Part shown: piece by piece, positions 9,160 through 19,102 of the stretch
How positions within the stretch are numbered: position 1 is the first letter of the stretch
How the letters are laid out: every line of letters begins with the position of its first letter
Origin: Escherichia hormaechei_A
GTDB lineage: Bacteria > Pseudomonadota > Gammaproteobacteria > Enterobacterales > Enterobacteriaceae
Length of the DNA stretch: 64,000 bases
Assembly (NCBI GenBank): GCA_042434945.1
Contig: CP170191.1
Location: 2,914,001 to 2,978,000 of the forward strand
Direction of reading: 5' to 3'
Translations under genes and position numbers: made by a program
The notes under the pieces: generated by a model
The model's input: the letters and a program-made list of their open reading frames with translations, nothing else
Databases searched by the model: none
What the model was told of the DNA's origin: nothing

Positions 9160-9936
9160 TCAGATAATGCGGTTGGTCTTGAGATCGCGCAGGAAGCCGC
9201 CCCAGCGACGCTCGTAGAACGGGGTGATGTGCTCGGTAATAAAGTGGCTGATCCCCTTCTCACCTTTCTTCACCTGACAGATATCAATCGGCTCATCGCC
9301 CGGCAGGGTGTCGGTTGCCACGCTTCCCGCTGCCTGGATGATCTCGTCGATATCGCCGTCGGCCTCAATCCCTATCAGCAGAACAGGCTTTTCGTCAGCG
9401 CTCTCTTTGATAGAGCAGAGAAACGCGCGTTTTACCGGCTTGATGGTTTTAAACAGCGTGGTCAGGGAGTCAATCATCTGCGCGGGCGGCTCGGCCACTT
9501 CAGACAGCAGCAGCGTTTCGCCCCCTTCCAGCACCTCCTGAGTGCTGAGCGGGTTGCCCTCGTCACCAATCAGGTGGCTGATTTCGCGCGGAGTAAACTC
9601 TTTCCCGGTCGGCAGTTTGGCGTTGAGGAACAGCGTCTGCCCCAGGGTCATTTCGAACAACGTGCGCACCGGCATCACCACGAACGCCTGTTCGTCTTCT
9701 ACCGCTTCCTGCAAGGCCTCGAGCGAAGTAAAGAACGGGATCACCGAGGTGCCGTCGTCTTTCTCCCAGTGCAGCAGATCCAGCGCGCTGTCTTCGACAA
9801 CCTGCTCCCCTTCCGCCGCGGTGCCCGGCACCCAGACGGTGGATTCCAGCAGCGTGCGGAAAAAGGCCGGACGGTGGGCGGGTTCGGTCGCCGCCTGCTC
9901 CAGCAGGGTTTCTAATTCGTTTTTGGTTTCTGACAT
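9160..9936 (-). CDS. sseB: Rhodanase-like enhancer of serine sensitivity SseB
   Basis: Soluble 258-residue protein of the SseB family, named because multicopy expression increases serine sensitivity in E. coli. Its biochemical role is not established. Acidic N-terminal half; the well conserved C-terminal part contains ITEHITPFYERRWGG. Length equals the E. coli protein, but many substitutions relative to it place the gene in the Enterobacter-like block. It converges with the RpiR gene (17-base gap) and is separated from pepB by a repeat cluster. No signal peptide or membrane segment is visible. Confidence 0.92.
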   Translation of the reverse strand: MSETKNELETLLEQAATEPAHRPAFFRTLLESTVWVPGTAAEGEQVVEDSALDLLHWEKDDGTSVIPFFTSLEALQEAVEDEQAFVVMPVRTLFEMTLGQTLFLNAKLPTGKEFTPREISHLIGDEGNPLSTQEVLEGGETLLLSEVAEPPAQMIDSLTTLFKTIKPVKRAFLCSIKESADEKPVLLIGIEADGDIDEIIQAAGSVATDTLPGDEPIDICQVKKGEKGISHFITEHITPFYERRWGGFLRDLKTNRII

Positions 9937-9956
9937 AGTTTGGCTACTTCAAAAAA

Positions 9957-10076
9957 CGCCGGGTGGCGCTTCGCTGACCCGGCCTACAAAACCGTAGGCC
10001 CGTGCAAGCGCAGCGCCGCCGGGCAATACGATGACTCCGAAGGCGCGCGTAAGCGTAGCGCTACCCGGCAAAAAAG
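9957..10076. repeat. REP-like palindromic cluster between sseB and pepB
   Basis: Consists of GC-rich imperfect palindromes built from units such as GCCGGGTGGCGCTTCGCTGA, CCCGGCCTAC and AAGCGTAGCGCTACCCGGC in alternating orientation. This family (GTGGCGC...ACCCGGC) is typical of Enterobacter/Klebsiella intergenic repeats. It differs from the E. coli-type BIME at 17.2 kb in this same window. Confidence 0.8.
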
Positions 10077-10077
10077 A

Positions 10078-11364
10078 TCACTCAGCCGTCAGCAGGTTCG
10101 CCACGGTACGCACGCCCAGACCGGTAGCGCCCGCAGACCACTGTTCAACCGGCGCTTTACGGTAAGTCGCCGAGCAGTCGATATGCAGCCAGCCTTGCTG
10201 ATAGTTCTCAACAAAGTGCGACAGGAAGCCCGCCGCCGTGCTCGCGCCTGCCGGATACGCCGCGCTTCCGGTATTGTTCAGTTCGGCAAAGTTAGACGGC
10301 AGCTGGCTGCGGTGGAATTCCGCCAGCGGCAGACGCCAGAATGGTTCGTTCTCTTGTGAGGCACTCGCCAGCAAACGACCGGCAAGCGCATCGTCAAAAC
10401 TGAACAGCGCGTGATAATCATTACCCAGCGCAGTTTTCGCCGCCCCGGTGAGGGTCGCCGCATCAATGATCAGTTCCGGTTTCTGCGCACTGGCATCAAT
10501 CAGACCATCGGCAAGCACCAGACGCCCTTCGGCATCAGTGTTCATCACTTCAACTTTTTTACCGTTGCGATAGGTGATGATATCGCCCAGCTTGAACGCA
10601 TTGCCGCTAATCAGGTTATCCGCACAGCAGAGGAACAGCTTCACGCGCTTGTTCAGTCCGCGCGTAATGGCAAATGCCAGCGCCCCGGTAACCGTTGCCG
10701 CGCCGCCCATGTCCGACTTCATCGAGTCCATAAACGCAGTCTGTTTGATGCTGTAGCCGCCGGAGTCAAAAGTGATACCTTTACCTACCAGGCACGCGTA
10801 CACTGGCGCTTCTTTATCGCCAGTTGGGTTGTAATCCAGCGCCAGCAATACCGGAGAACGTTCTGAACCGCGTCCGACTGTGTGCAGCCCCATATAACCT
10901 TGCTCACGCAGATCTTCGCCTTTGGTGATCCGATAAGTCACACGATCGCCCGCGACGTTGCTGATCAGATCAACAGCACGCTGTGCCAGTTGCGATGGTC
11001 CCAATTCTTCTGCCGGTGCGTTGATGGTGTCACGCACCCAGTCGATGATCATCAGGCGGTTATCCAGTTCCTGGCGCTGGGCATCGTCCAGATCCGGCCA
11101 CACCACTTTACGCGTGCCTTTCGGGGCTTTGTAACCTTGCCAGAATGCCCAGCAGCGATCCGCATCCCAGCCTTCACCGCTTAACTGAACATGCTTGATG
11201 CCCAGACCGTCAATCTTGCGCGCCGCACGCTGGATCAGCCCCAGATCGTCTGCCCCGTTCAAATGCAGGGTAATGCCGTCATTATTAATGCTGTAAGTTG
11301 CTTTTTCTCCCCAGCGCGCGTCGGCAGGTTGGGTAGAGAGGGTAATCTTCATCGCTTCTGTCAT
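10078..11364 (-). CDS. pepB: Peptidase B (cytosol aminopeptidase, M17 family)
   Basis: Broad-specificity cytosolic aminopeptidase with two active-site metal ions, working in peptide turnover. Hallmarks are GKGITFDSGGYSIK, KSDMGGAA and the M17 signature NTDAEGRLVLADGL, all intact. Length is 428 residues. The body reads like E. coli PepB, but the last residues are TVANLLTAE rather than the E. coli ending I recall (TIANLLTA). The switch between E. coli-like and Enterobacter-like sequence therefore probably lies near 10,080-10,110. It sits 58 bases downstream of iscX, at the end of the isc cluster. Confidence 0.95.
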   Translation of the reverse strand: MTEAMKITLSTQPADARWGEKATYSINNDGITLHLNGADDLGLIQRAARKIDGLGIKHVQLSGEGWDADRCWAFWQGYKAPKGTRKVVWPDLDDAQRQELDNRLMIIDWVRDTINAPAEELGPSQLAQRAVDLISNVAGDRVTYRITKGEDLREQGYMGLHTVGRGSERSPVLLALDYNPTGDKEAPVYACLVGKGITFDSGGYSIKQTAFMDSMKSDMGGAATVTGALAFAITRGLNKRVKLFLCCADNLISGNAFKLGDIITYRNGKKVEVMNTDAEGRLVLADGLIDASAQKPELIIDAATLTGAAKTALGNDYHALFSFDDALAGRLLASASQENEPFWRLPLAEFHRSQLPSNFAELNNTGSAAYPAGASTAAGFLSHFVENYQQGWLHIDCSATYRKAPVEQWSAGATGLGVRTVANLLTAE

Positions 11365-11422
11365 TTTAGTTATCCTTATTCGTTTAACAGCAAAACGGGC
11401 TACCCCCAGGCAGCCCGTTCAT

Positions 11423-11623
11423 TCACTCGGCTTCGTCCAGCCAGACTAACAAAATCGCTTCGAGGATTTTCTCGTTGGATGCCTGCGGGTCGTCGTCGAA
11501 ATCTTCCAGATCGCAAATCCACTGATGCATATCGGTGAATCGAACCGTTTTCGGATCAAGATCGGGATACGCATCGTACAGTGCTTCGCCAATTTCGCGG
11601 CTATCGGTCCACTTAAGTCCCAT
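11423..11623 (-). CDS. iscX: Fe-S cluster assembly regulator IscX
   Basis: Small acidic protein (66 residues, many Asp/Glu) that binds IscS and ferrous iron and tunes the rate of cluster assembly. The sequence begins [15 protein letters not shown] and contains the conserved block [12 protein letters not shown]. It is the last isc gene, 11 bases after fdx, and is co-transcribed with the operon. Appears identical to the E. coli protein from memory. Confidence 0.97.
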
Positions 11624-11634
11624 ACTAACCTCTG

Positions 11635-11970
11635 TTAATGCTCACGCGCATGGTTGATAGTGTAACGCGGGATTTCGACCACTAAATCTTCGTCGGTGAC
11701 GCGCGCCTGGCAGCTTAAACGGCTTTCCGGCTCCAGTCCCCAGGCTTTGTCCAGCATGTCGTCTTCCTGCTCTGAGCTTTCCGGCAGTGAGTCAAAACCT
11801 TCACGAACGATGCAGTGGCAGGTGGTGCAAGCACAGGATTTTTCACAGGCGTGTTCAATCTCGATACCGTTACGCAGAGCTGCGTCGAGAATGGTTTCAC
11901 CGCTATTAGCTTCCAGAACAGCGCCATCAGGGCAGAGCTCCTGATGAGGCAAAATAACAATCTTTGGCAT
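11635..11970 (-). CDS. fdx: ISC-type [2Fe-2S] ferredoxin
   Basis: Adrenodoxin-type ferredoxin of 111 residues that supplies electrons during Fe-S cluster assembly. The cluster ligands are visible as [12 protein letters not shown] plus the distal cysteine in SRLSCQA. It starts one base after the hscA stop codon, consistent with tight coupling in the isc operon, and is followed by iscX. Confidence 0.97.
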
Positions 11971-11971
11971 A

Positions 11972-13822
11972 TTAAACCTCGTCCACGGAATGGCCTTTCA
12001 GCGCACGACGAACCGACTGGTCCATGCGGCGAGCGGCGAAATCCTGGGTTTGTTTGTCTACGTTTTTAATCGCTTGTTCGATGGCGTCAACATCATCGCC
12101 CTGCGCCACTTCACTCAGGTGAGCGGCAGCATCGTCAATGACCTGACGTTCTGCGGCGCTTAACAGCGCGGCATCAGCAGCCAGCGCGCCGTGCAGACTT
12201 TCCAGCACACGCGCCGCTTCTACTTTTTGTTCTGCCAGCATTCGGGCTTTTACGTCCTGCTCGGCATAGCTCATTGAGTCTTTGATCATCGAAGCGATTT
12301 CGCTATCGGTCAGACCGTAAGACGGTTTGACCTGAATAGACGCCTCAACGCCGGTGGATTTCTCCATCGCCGTCACGCTCAAAAGACCGTCGGCATCGAC
12401 CTGGAACGTCACGCGAATATGCGCACCGCCAGCCGGTAGCGCCGGAATACCACGCAGCGCAAAACGCGCCAGTGAGCGGCAGTCCTGCACCAGTTCGCGC
12501 TCACCCTGCATTACATGGATAGACATCGCCGTCTGACCATCTTTAAAGGTGGTGAAATCCTGAGCGCGGGCCACCGGAATAGTGGTATTACGCGGAATCA
12601 CTTTCTCCACCAGGCCGCCCATCGTTTCGAGGCCCAGCGACAGTGGGATCACATCAAGCAACAGCATTTCGCTGTCTGGCTTGTTACCCACCAGAATATC
12701 CGCCTGAATCGCCGCGCCAATAGCGACGACTTTATCCGGGTCGATGGAAGTCAGCGGTGGACGACCGAAAAATTCGCCTACCCGTTCACGCACCAGCGGC
12801 ACGCGAGTAGAACCGCCCACCATCACCACTTCCAGCACTTCATCAGCTTCTACACCCGCGTCTTTCAGCGCGCGACGACAAGCCAGTAAGGTTCGTTTTA
12901 CCAGTGGCGCGATCAGTTCATTGAATTGTTCACGGCTGATTTCGCCCTGCCAGCCCGCAACGTTAACGGTCACGGAGTCCGCATCGCTCAGCGCGATTTT
13001 GGCTGCAATGGCGGCATCCAGCAGTTCACGCTGAACGCGGTTATCGCTACGATCAGGAATGCCCGCCTGCTCGCGAATGTAATCCGCCAGCAGATGGTCG
13101 AAATCATCGCCGCCGAGCGCGGAATCACCGCCGGTTGCCAGCACTTCAAACACGCCGCGACTTAAGCGCAGAATGGAAATATCAAACGTCCCGCCACCGA
13201 GGTCATAAACGGCGATCACGCCTTCCTGACCGGAATCCAGCCCGTAGGCGATAGCCGCAGCGGTCGGTTCGTTAAGTAAGCGCAGGACGTGAAGGCCCGC
13301 CAGACGCGCCGCGTCTTTGGTGCCCTGACGCTGGGCATCGTCAAAGTACGCCGGAACGGTGATAACTACACCATCCAGCTCGCCTGCCAGGGCTTCAGTT
13401 GCCCGCGCCGCCAGTGCTTTGAGGATGTCCGCAGAAACGCGCACCGGGTTCAGCAGCCCCGCCGCCGTTTCAATCATCGGCAGGCCGTTTTCGCTGGCCT
13501 GGAATTGATAAGGCAGATGCGGATAGCGTTGCTGGATATCAGCCAGCGAGCGTCCCATCAGGCGTTTAACAGAACTAATTGTGTTGGCGGTATCGAGCGC
13601 TGCATTAGTACGCGCGTCATAACCCACCGAATGCCCTTGCTGTTGATAGTGAACAACAGATGGCAGCAGGTGACGGCCTTCATGATCGGCTAACGTTTCG
13701 GCCTGACCGCTGCGCACTGTCGCCACCAGCGAGTTGGTTGTGCCCAGGTCAATACCGGCCGCCAGACGACGCTGATGCGGCGCAGCACTCAAACCAGGTT
13801 CACTAATTTGTAATAAGGCCAT
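11972..13822 (-). CDS. hscA: Hsp70-class chaperone HscA for Fe-S protein maturation
   Basis: Specialised Hsp70 (616 residues) that drives cluster transfer from IscU together with the J-protein HscB. The nucleotide-binding domain shows [28 protein letters not shown] and [12 protein letters not shown]. The substrate-binding domain follows from about residue 385. The start [10 protein letters not shown] was chosen; an upstream in-frame extension of 18 codons overlaps the hscB 3' region and is not part of the family. The hscB stop lies only 16 bases upstream. Confidence 0.97.
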
Positions 13823-13838
13823 GTTTAGCTTCCAGAAA

Positions 13839-14354
13839 TTAAAAATCGAGCAGTTTTTCTTCGAGTTGTTCGGCACTGCTTCGCAGTTTATCGAGAAAAC
13901 GCAGCTTACGCACGGTATCCGCCGCCGCGTCCCACGTCTCGTTGTCTAACTGTTCAACCATCAACTGATGGCGGGTATCAAACATCTTTTTCACACGTTT
14001 GATAAAGCTTTCCAGCCGCGCTTCATCTTTCGCCTGTTCGATCTCGTCCAGCTCTTCGCGCAGCTCCAACTGTTCCATCAGGAACGCGGTGTCGCGCACA
14101 GTATGCTGCTCGCTGGCGAGATCAAAGCCGTGCAAAGAAAGCAAATATTCCGCGCGCATTAACGGATGACGCAGCGTTTGCCAGGCCTGGTTAATGGTTG
14201 CAGATTGCTGTACGGCGGCGAGTTGTTCCGCCTGGCTTCCGCTGGCGAATTTATCAGGATGATACTGACGTTGTAGATCCTGAAAACGCAGGCTCAGCGC
14301 CTGGGTATCGAGTTGATAGCGGGCAGGCAAGCCAAAGAGGGTGAAGTAATCCAT
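13839..14354 (-). CDS. hscB: J-domain co-chaperone HscB
   Basis: A 171-residue co-chaperone with an N-terminal J domain (HPD at about residues 32-34 in QYHPDKF) and a C-terminal helical bundle that binds IscU. It stimulates the HscA ATPase and delivers IscU to it. Lies between iscA and hscA in the isc operon. Length and sequence match E. coli HscB as I recall it. Confidence 0.97.
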
Positions 14355-14449
14355 AACATTCTCAGGGCTGCGATCCGCCGCGATAACGGCGAATCAGGTA
14401 AAACAAACCCCACGCGCAGGCGACCACGGTGGGGTTATCGGTATGCGCA

Positions 14450-14773
14450 TCAAACGTGGAAGCTTTCGCCGCAACCACACTCATCTTTGACGTTCGGGTT
14501 GGTGAATTTAAACCCTTCGTTCAGGCCTTCTTTTACGAAGTCCAGCTGCGTACCGTCCAGAAATTGCAGGCTCTTGCCATCGACCACGACTTTCACGCCT
14601 TTGTCTTCAAACACGATGTCTTCCGGCGTCGGTTCGTCAACAAATTCCAGTACATAAGCCATACCTGAACACCCGGAGGTTCTCACGCCCAGACGCAGGC
14701 CAAACCCTTTACCGCGGTTAGCCAGAAAGGTATTTACTCGCGCTGCTGCACTGTCGCTCAGTGTAATCGACAT
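14450..14773 (-). CDS. iscA: A-type Fe-S carrier IscA
   Basis: Fe-S carrier of 107 residues with the three conserved cysteines of the HesB/IscA family: one in RTSGCSGMAY and two in DECGCGESF. Start MSITLSDSAA chosen at 14773; an in-frame ATG two codons upstream is less likely. It lies 16 bases after iscU and 95 bases before hscB; the gap holds a C/G-rich stretch without a clear gene. Confidence 0.97.
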   Translation of the reverse strand: MSITLSDSAAARVNTFLANRGKGFGLRLGVRTSGCSGMAYVLEFVDEPTPEDIVFEDKGVKVVVDGKSLQFLDGTQLDFVKEGLNEGFKFTNPNVKDECGCGESFHV

Positions 14774-14789
14774 AACCAAACCTCAACTC

Positions 14790-15176
14790 TTATTTTGCTT
14801 CACGTTTGCTTTTATAGTCCGCAATGGCGGCTTTGATCGCGTCTTCTGCCAGAATAGAACAGTGAATTTTCACCGGCGGCAGTTCAAGTTCTTCAGCAAT
14901 ATCGGTGTTTTTGATCGCCTGCGCTTCGTCGAGAGACTTCCCTTTCACCCATTCGGTGACCAGGGAGCTGGAAGCGATAGCGGAACCGCAGCCGTAAGTT
15001 TTAAAACGCGCGTCTTCAATGATACCTTCATCGTTGACTTTAATCTGCAACTTCATCACGTCGCCACAGGCCGGTGCACCCACCATGCCGCTGCCGACGT
15101 TCTCGTCGTTGTTGTCAAAGGAACCCACGTTACGCGGATTCTCGTAATGGTCGATAACTTTTTCGCTGTAAGCCAT
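14790..15176 (-). CDS. iscU: Fe-S cluster assembly scaffold IscU
   Basis: A 128-residue scaffold on which [2Fe-2S] and [4Fe-4S] clusters are built from IscS sulfur. Ligand cysteines are visible in GAPACGDVM, TYGCGSA and KIHCSILAED. The HscA recognition motif LPPVK is present just before the third cysteine. Second enzyme-level gene of the operon, 27 bases after iscS. Confidence 0.98.
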   Translation of the reverse strand: MAYSEKVIDHYENPRNVGSFDNNDENVGSGMVGAPACGDVMKLQIKVNDEGIIEDARFKTYGCGSAIASSSLVTEWVKGKSLDEAQAIKNTDIAEELELPPVKIHCSILAEDAIKAAIADYKSKREAK

Positions 15177-15203
15177 TATAAATTCTCCTGATTCCGATAC
15201 CGA

Positions 15204-16418
15204 TTAATGATGAGCCCATTCGATGCTGTTCAGATCCACGCCCTGCTTGTACATTTCCCACAGCGGAGAAAGGTCACGCAGACGACCGATGGATTTACGA
15301 ACTAACTCGATGGTGTAGTCGATCTCTTCTTCAGTAGTAAAACGACCTAAAGAGAAACGGATAGAGCTATGTGCCAGCTCGTCGTTCAGCCCCAGCGCGC
15401 GCAGCACGTAGGACGGTTCGAGGCTTGCTGACGTACAGGCGGACCCGGAAGAAACCGCGAGGTCTTTCAGCGCCATAATCAGCGACTCACCTTCAACGTA
15501 GTTGAAGCTGACGTTGAGAATGTTCGGCGCACCGTGTTCCAGGTCACCGTTCAGGTAAACTTCTTCGATATCTTTGATGCCGTTCCACAGACGGTTACGC
15601 AGTCCGCGCAGACGTTCCATCTCGGTCGCCATCTCTTCTTTTGCGATGCGATAGGCTTCGCCCATTCCAACGATCTGGTGAACAGGCAGAGTGCCGGAAC
15701 GCATACCGCGTTCGTGACCGCCGCCGTGCATTTGCGCTTCGATGCGTACGCGCGGTTTACGACGCACATACAGCGCACCAATACCTTTCGGGCCATAGAT
15801 TTTGTGACCGGAGAAAGACATCAGGTCAACTTTCAACTGGCTCAGGTCGATAGGCAGTTTACCCACGCTCTGGGTTGCATCAACGTGATAGATAATGCCA
15901 CGAGCACGGCACATTTCGCCGATAGCCGCGATATCCTGCACCACGCCGATTTCGTTATTTACGTGCATGATGGACACGAGGATGGTGTCGTCACGCATCG
16001 CTGCTTCAAGTTCTTTCAGGTCGATAATGCCGTTACGCTGCGGTGCCAGGTAGGTGACTTCAAAACCTTCGCGCTCCAGCTGACGGCAGGTATCCAGTAC
16101 CGCTTTGTGTTCGGTTTTGCTGGTGATGATGTGCTTGCCTTTTTTCTGATAAAAGTTGGCTGCACCTTTGATCGCCAGGTTGTCAGATTCGGTTGCACCA
16201 GAGGTAAAGACGATTTCACGCGGATCAGCGCCGACCAGATCGGCAATCTGATTACGGGCGATATCTACCGCTTCTTCAGCCTGCCAGCCGAAACGGTGAG
16301 AACGGGAGGCCGGGTTACCAAAGGTTCCGTCCATCGTCATAAACTGCATCATTTTCTCGGCAACACGCGGATCCACCGGCGTGGTTGCGGAGTAGTCGAG
16401 ATAAATCGGTAATTTCAT
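15204..16418 (-). CDS. iscS: Cysteine desulfurase IscS
   Basis: PLP-dependent enzyme (404 residues) that takes sulfur from L-cysteine for Fe-S clusters, thiamine and tRNA thiolation. The PLP lysine lies in SFSGHKIYGPKG (about residue 206). The persulfide-forming cysteine lies in SSGSACTSAS (about residue 328). Start MKLPIYLDYS at 16418 preferred to an ATG eight codons upstream. The 111-base space to iscR contains an imperfect inverted repeat; in E. coli this spacer is where RyhB-directed decay separates iscR from iscSUA. Confidence 0.98.
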   Translation of the reverse strand: MKLPIYLDYSATTPVDPRVAEKMMQFMTMDGTFGNPASRSHRFGWQAEEAVDIARNQIADLVGADPREIVFTSGATESDNLAIKGAANFYQKKGKHIITSKTEHKAVLDTCRQLEREGFEVTYLAPQRNGIIDLKELEAAMRDDTILVSIMHVNNEIGVVQDIAAIGEMCRARGIIYHVDATQSVGKLPIDLSQLKVDLMSFSGHKIYGPKGIGALYVRRKPRVRIEAQMHGGGHERGMRSGTLPVHQIVGMGEAYRIAKEEMATEMERLRGLRNRLWNGIKDIEEVYLNGDLEHGAPNILNVSFNYVEGESLIMALKDLAVSSGSACTSASLEPSYVLRALGLNDELAHSSIRFSLGRFTTEEEIDYTIELVRKSIGRLRDLSPLWEMYKQGVDLNSIEWAHH

Positions 16419-16529
16419 TGCTCTATAAACTCCGTACATCACTCAATGCAAGGAATCAGGCTACCGGCTGGATGTACGACCGTGTTTACGGAGTATTTAG
16501 CACTCCGGCCTGATTCTGAATTCTTTTTA

Positions 16530-17018
16530 TTAAGCGCGTAACTTAACGTCGATCGCGTCTTGTGTGCGGGTGCGTGGCGCGTCGTGAGTATGCTGACGAC
16601 CAGACACATCCAGCACTTCCTGGTTATTAACCAGTTCGCCTAAAGTAATGTTGTTGAGAAAACCGGTGAGACGGTCGCTCAAATCACGCCACAGCGCGTG
16701 GGTCAGGCATTTATCGCCGCCCTGGCAGCCGCCTTTACCCTGACAACGGGTGGCATCTACAGATTCGTCAACGGCGCTAATTACTTCGCCAACGGCGATG
16801 CTGCTGGCATCTTTGCCTAACAGATAACCACCGCCTGGTCCACGTACGCTGGAAACCAGACCATTTTTACGCAGACGGGAAAACAGTTGTTCCAGATAAG
16901 AAAGGGAAATTCCCTGACGTTCGGAAATATCAGCCAACGGTACCGGGCCCGCTTCAGAGTTGAGCGCAACGTCAAGCATTGCGGTCACGGCATAGCGCCC
17001 TTTAGATGTCAGTCTCAT
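16530..17018 (-). CDS. iscR: Fe-S cluster-sensing regulator IscR
   Basis: Rrf2-family regulator of 162 residues. It has a winged-helix N-terminus ([19 protein letters not shown]) and three cluster-ligating cysteines in [13 protein letters not shown], about residues 92-104. With a [2Fe-2S] cluster it represses the isc promoter; the apo form controls other genes. First gene of iscRSUA-hscBA-fdx-iscX. IscR-type operator sequences lie directly upstream. Confidence 0.98.
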
Positions 17019-17061
17019 GTCTTACTTCACCTCAAACTCGCCCCTGCCCGGGGTTTTTTAT

Positions 17062-17155
17062 TGTAAAAGTGGGGGTATTGCATAGCAGGGTCAAGTCTGA
17101 CATTCCCGAGTAAATTGGTCAACTATTTACTTGACTGATTTAGTCGGGTATTTAA
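17062..17155 (-). promoter_or_regulatory. isc operon promoter and IscR operator region
   Basis: Read on the minus strand, the region contains CCCGACTAAATCAGTCAAGT and then TAAATAGTTGACCAATTTAC TCGGG. These resemble the type 1 IscR binding pattern (ATAnnyGACTrwwwyAGTCrr). A further TTGACC lies nearer the gene. It matches the E. coli iscR upstream region from memory. Exact -35/-10 assignment was not attempted. Confidence 0.7.
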
Positions 17156-17194
17156 CCTTCAGTGCCATTTTTTTATCGTGGCGTTTGTACCTGT

Positions 17195-17378
<184 letters not shown>

Positions 17379-18119
17379 TTATTCGGCCTTGTTACCTTTA
17401 TTCTGCTGCTCAATAGAAGCCAGAATCCCGCGCAGGATATTCAACTCCTGGCTTTCCGGGCGCGCACGGGTAAACAGACGGCGCAATTTATTCATCACCT
17501 GCCCCGGATGGTTTTCACGGATAAAACCGGTTGCCAGCAGCGTTTGTTCCAGATGACCATAAAAACGCTCCAGATCATCGACCAGCGGATACGGCGTCTC
17601 TTCATGCTCGACCTGCTCGCCATTTTCCTGAGTTGCCAGCCAGGCCATGCGCACTTCATAGGCAATAACCTGAACCGCCATCGCCAGGTTCAGCGAGCTG
17701 TATTCCGGGTTAGCCGCAATCGCGACATGATAATGGCATTTCTGCAACTCTTCATTGGTCAGGCCGACACGTTCGCGACCAAAAACCAGCGCCACCGGGG
17801 TATTTGCCGCTTCAGCAACGCTTTTCAAACCGCATTCGCGCGGGTCGAGCATCGGCCACGGCAGCGTGCGGGAACGTGCGCTGGTGCCCACCACCAGGCT
17901 ACAACCGGCTAACGCTTCGTCGAGCGTATCGACGATGTGAGCATTACCAATCACATCGCTGGCCCCCGCCGCCAGGGCAATCGCCTGGGAGTCAGGTTTC
18001 ACCAGTGGATTAACCAGCCACAGATTGGTTAATCCCATTGTTTTCATGGCACGGGCAACAGAACCCATATTGCCGGTGTGTGACGTCTCCACCAGCACAA
18101 TCCGAATATTTTGCAGCAT
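17379..18119 (-). CDS. trmJ: tRNA (cytidine/uridine-2'-O-)-methyltransferase TrmJ
   Basis: SPOUT-class methyltransferase of 246 residues that adds a 2'-O-methyl to position 32 of several tRNAs. The SPOUT motifs are [13 protein letters not shown] at the N-terminus, [14 protein letters not shown] mid-protein, and [14 protein letters not shown] forming the trefoil knot that binds S-adenosylmethionine. A charged C-terminal extension follows. It diverges from suhB across a 118-base gap. Confidence 0.96.
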
Positions 18120-18237
18120 TGTCTTTCTTCGTCTAAAGATTATTCGCGCATCTTATCATAAAACGAAGACAGATGCCGATCTCGCTGCTATACTCTGCGC
18201 CGTTTTCCCGTTCTTTAACATCCAGTGAGAGAGACCG

Positions 18238-19041
18238 ATGCATCCGATGCTGAACATCGCCGTGCGCGCAGCGCGCAAGGCGGGTAATTTAATTGCCAAA
18301 AACTATGAAACCCCGGACGCTGTAGAAGCGAGCCAGAAAGGCAGTAACGATTTCGTGACCAACGTAGATAAAGCTGCCGAAGCGGTGATTATCGACACGA
18401 TTCGTAAATCTTACCCACAGCACACCATCATCACCGAAGAAAGCGGTGAACTTGAAGGTACTGATCAGGATGTTCAATGGGTTATTGATCCACTGGATGG
18501 CACTACCAACTTTATCAAACGTCTGCCGCACTTCGCGGTATCTATCGCCGTTCGTATCAAAGGCCGCACCGAAGTTGCTGTGGTATACGATCCTATGCGT
18601 AACGAACTGTTCACCGCCACTCGCGGTCAGGGCGCACAGCTGAACGGCTACCGTCTGCGCGGCAGCACCGCTCGCGATCTCGACGGTACTATTCTGGCGA
18701 CCGGCTTCCCGTTCAAAGCAAAACAGTACGCCACTACCTACATCAACATCGTCGGCAAACTGTTCAACGAATGTGCAGACTTCCGTCGTACCGGTTCTGC
18801 GGCGCTGGATCTGGCTTACGTCGCTGCGGGTCGCGTTGACGGTTTCTTTGAAATCGGTCTGCGCCCGTGGGACTTCGCCGCAGGCGAGCTGCTGGTTCGT
18901 GAAGCGGGCGGCATCGTCAGCGACTTCACCGGTGGTCATAACTACATGCTGACCGGTAACATCGTTGCTGGTAACCCGCGCGTTGTTAAAGCCATGCTGG
19001 CGAACATGCGTGACGAGTTAAGCGACGCTCTGAAGCGTTAA
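18238..19041 (+). CDS. suhB: Inositol-1-monophosphatase / NusB-NusG-associated factor SuhB
   Basis: Mg-dependent inositol monophosphatase fold of 267 residues; in E. coli it also acts in the Nus complex that assists rRNA transcription. Metal-site motifs are GELEGTDQD / WVIDPLDGTTNF and RPWDFAAGELL. A purine-rich ribosome-binding site (GAGAGA) precedes the ATG. The last E. coli-like codons are followed immediately by an Enterobacter-type REP, so a block boundary lies at about 19,045. The E. coli K-12 neighbour yfhR is absent. Confidence 0.96.
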   Translation: MHPMLNIAVRAARKAGNLIAKNYETPDAVEASQKGSNDFVTNVDKAAEAVIIDTIRKSYPQHTIITEESGELEGTDQDVQWVIDPLDGTTNFIKRLPHFAVSIAVRIKGRTEVAVVYDPMRNELFTATRGQGAQLNGYRLRGSTARDLDGTILATGFPFKAKQYATTYINIVGKLFNECADFRRTGSAALDLAYVAAGRVDGFFEIGLRPWDFAAGELLVREAGGIVSDFTGGHNYMLTGNIVAGNPRVVKAMLANMRDELSDALKR

Positions 19042-19053
19042 TTCAGTCTGTTA

Positions 19054-19084
19054 AGCCCGGTGGCGCCACGCTTACCGGGCCTAC
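19054..19084. repeat. Single REP-like palindrome after suhB
   Basis: Imperfect palindrome AAGCCCGGTGGCGCCACGCT followed by TACCGGGCCTAC, the Enterobacter/Klebsiella-type unit also seen at 9957. It lies between the convergent suhB and nickel transporter genes and may protect or terminate both transcripts. Confidence 0.7.
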
Positions 19085-19102
19085 AACACGCCTCAGATAC
19101 GG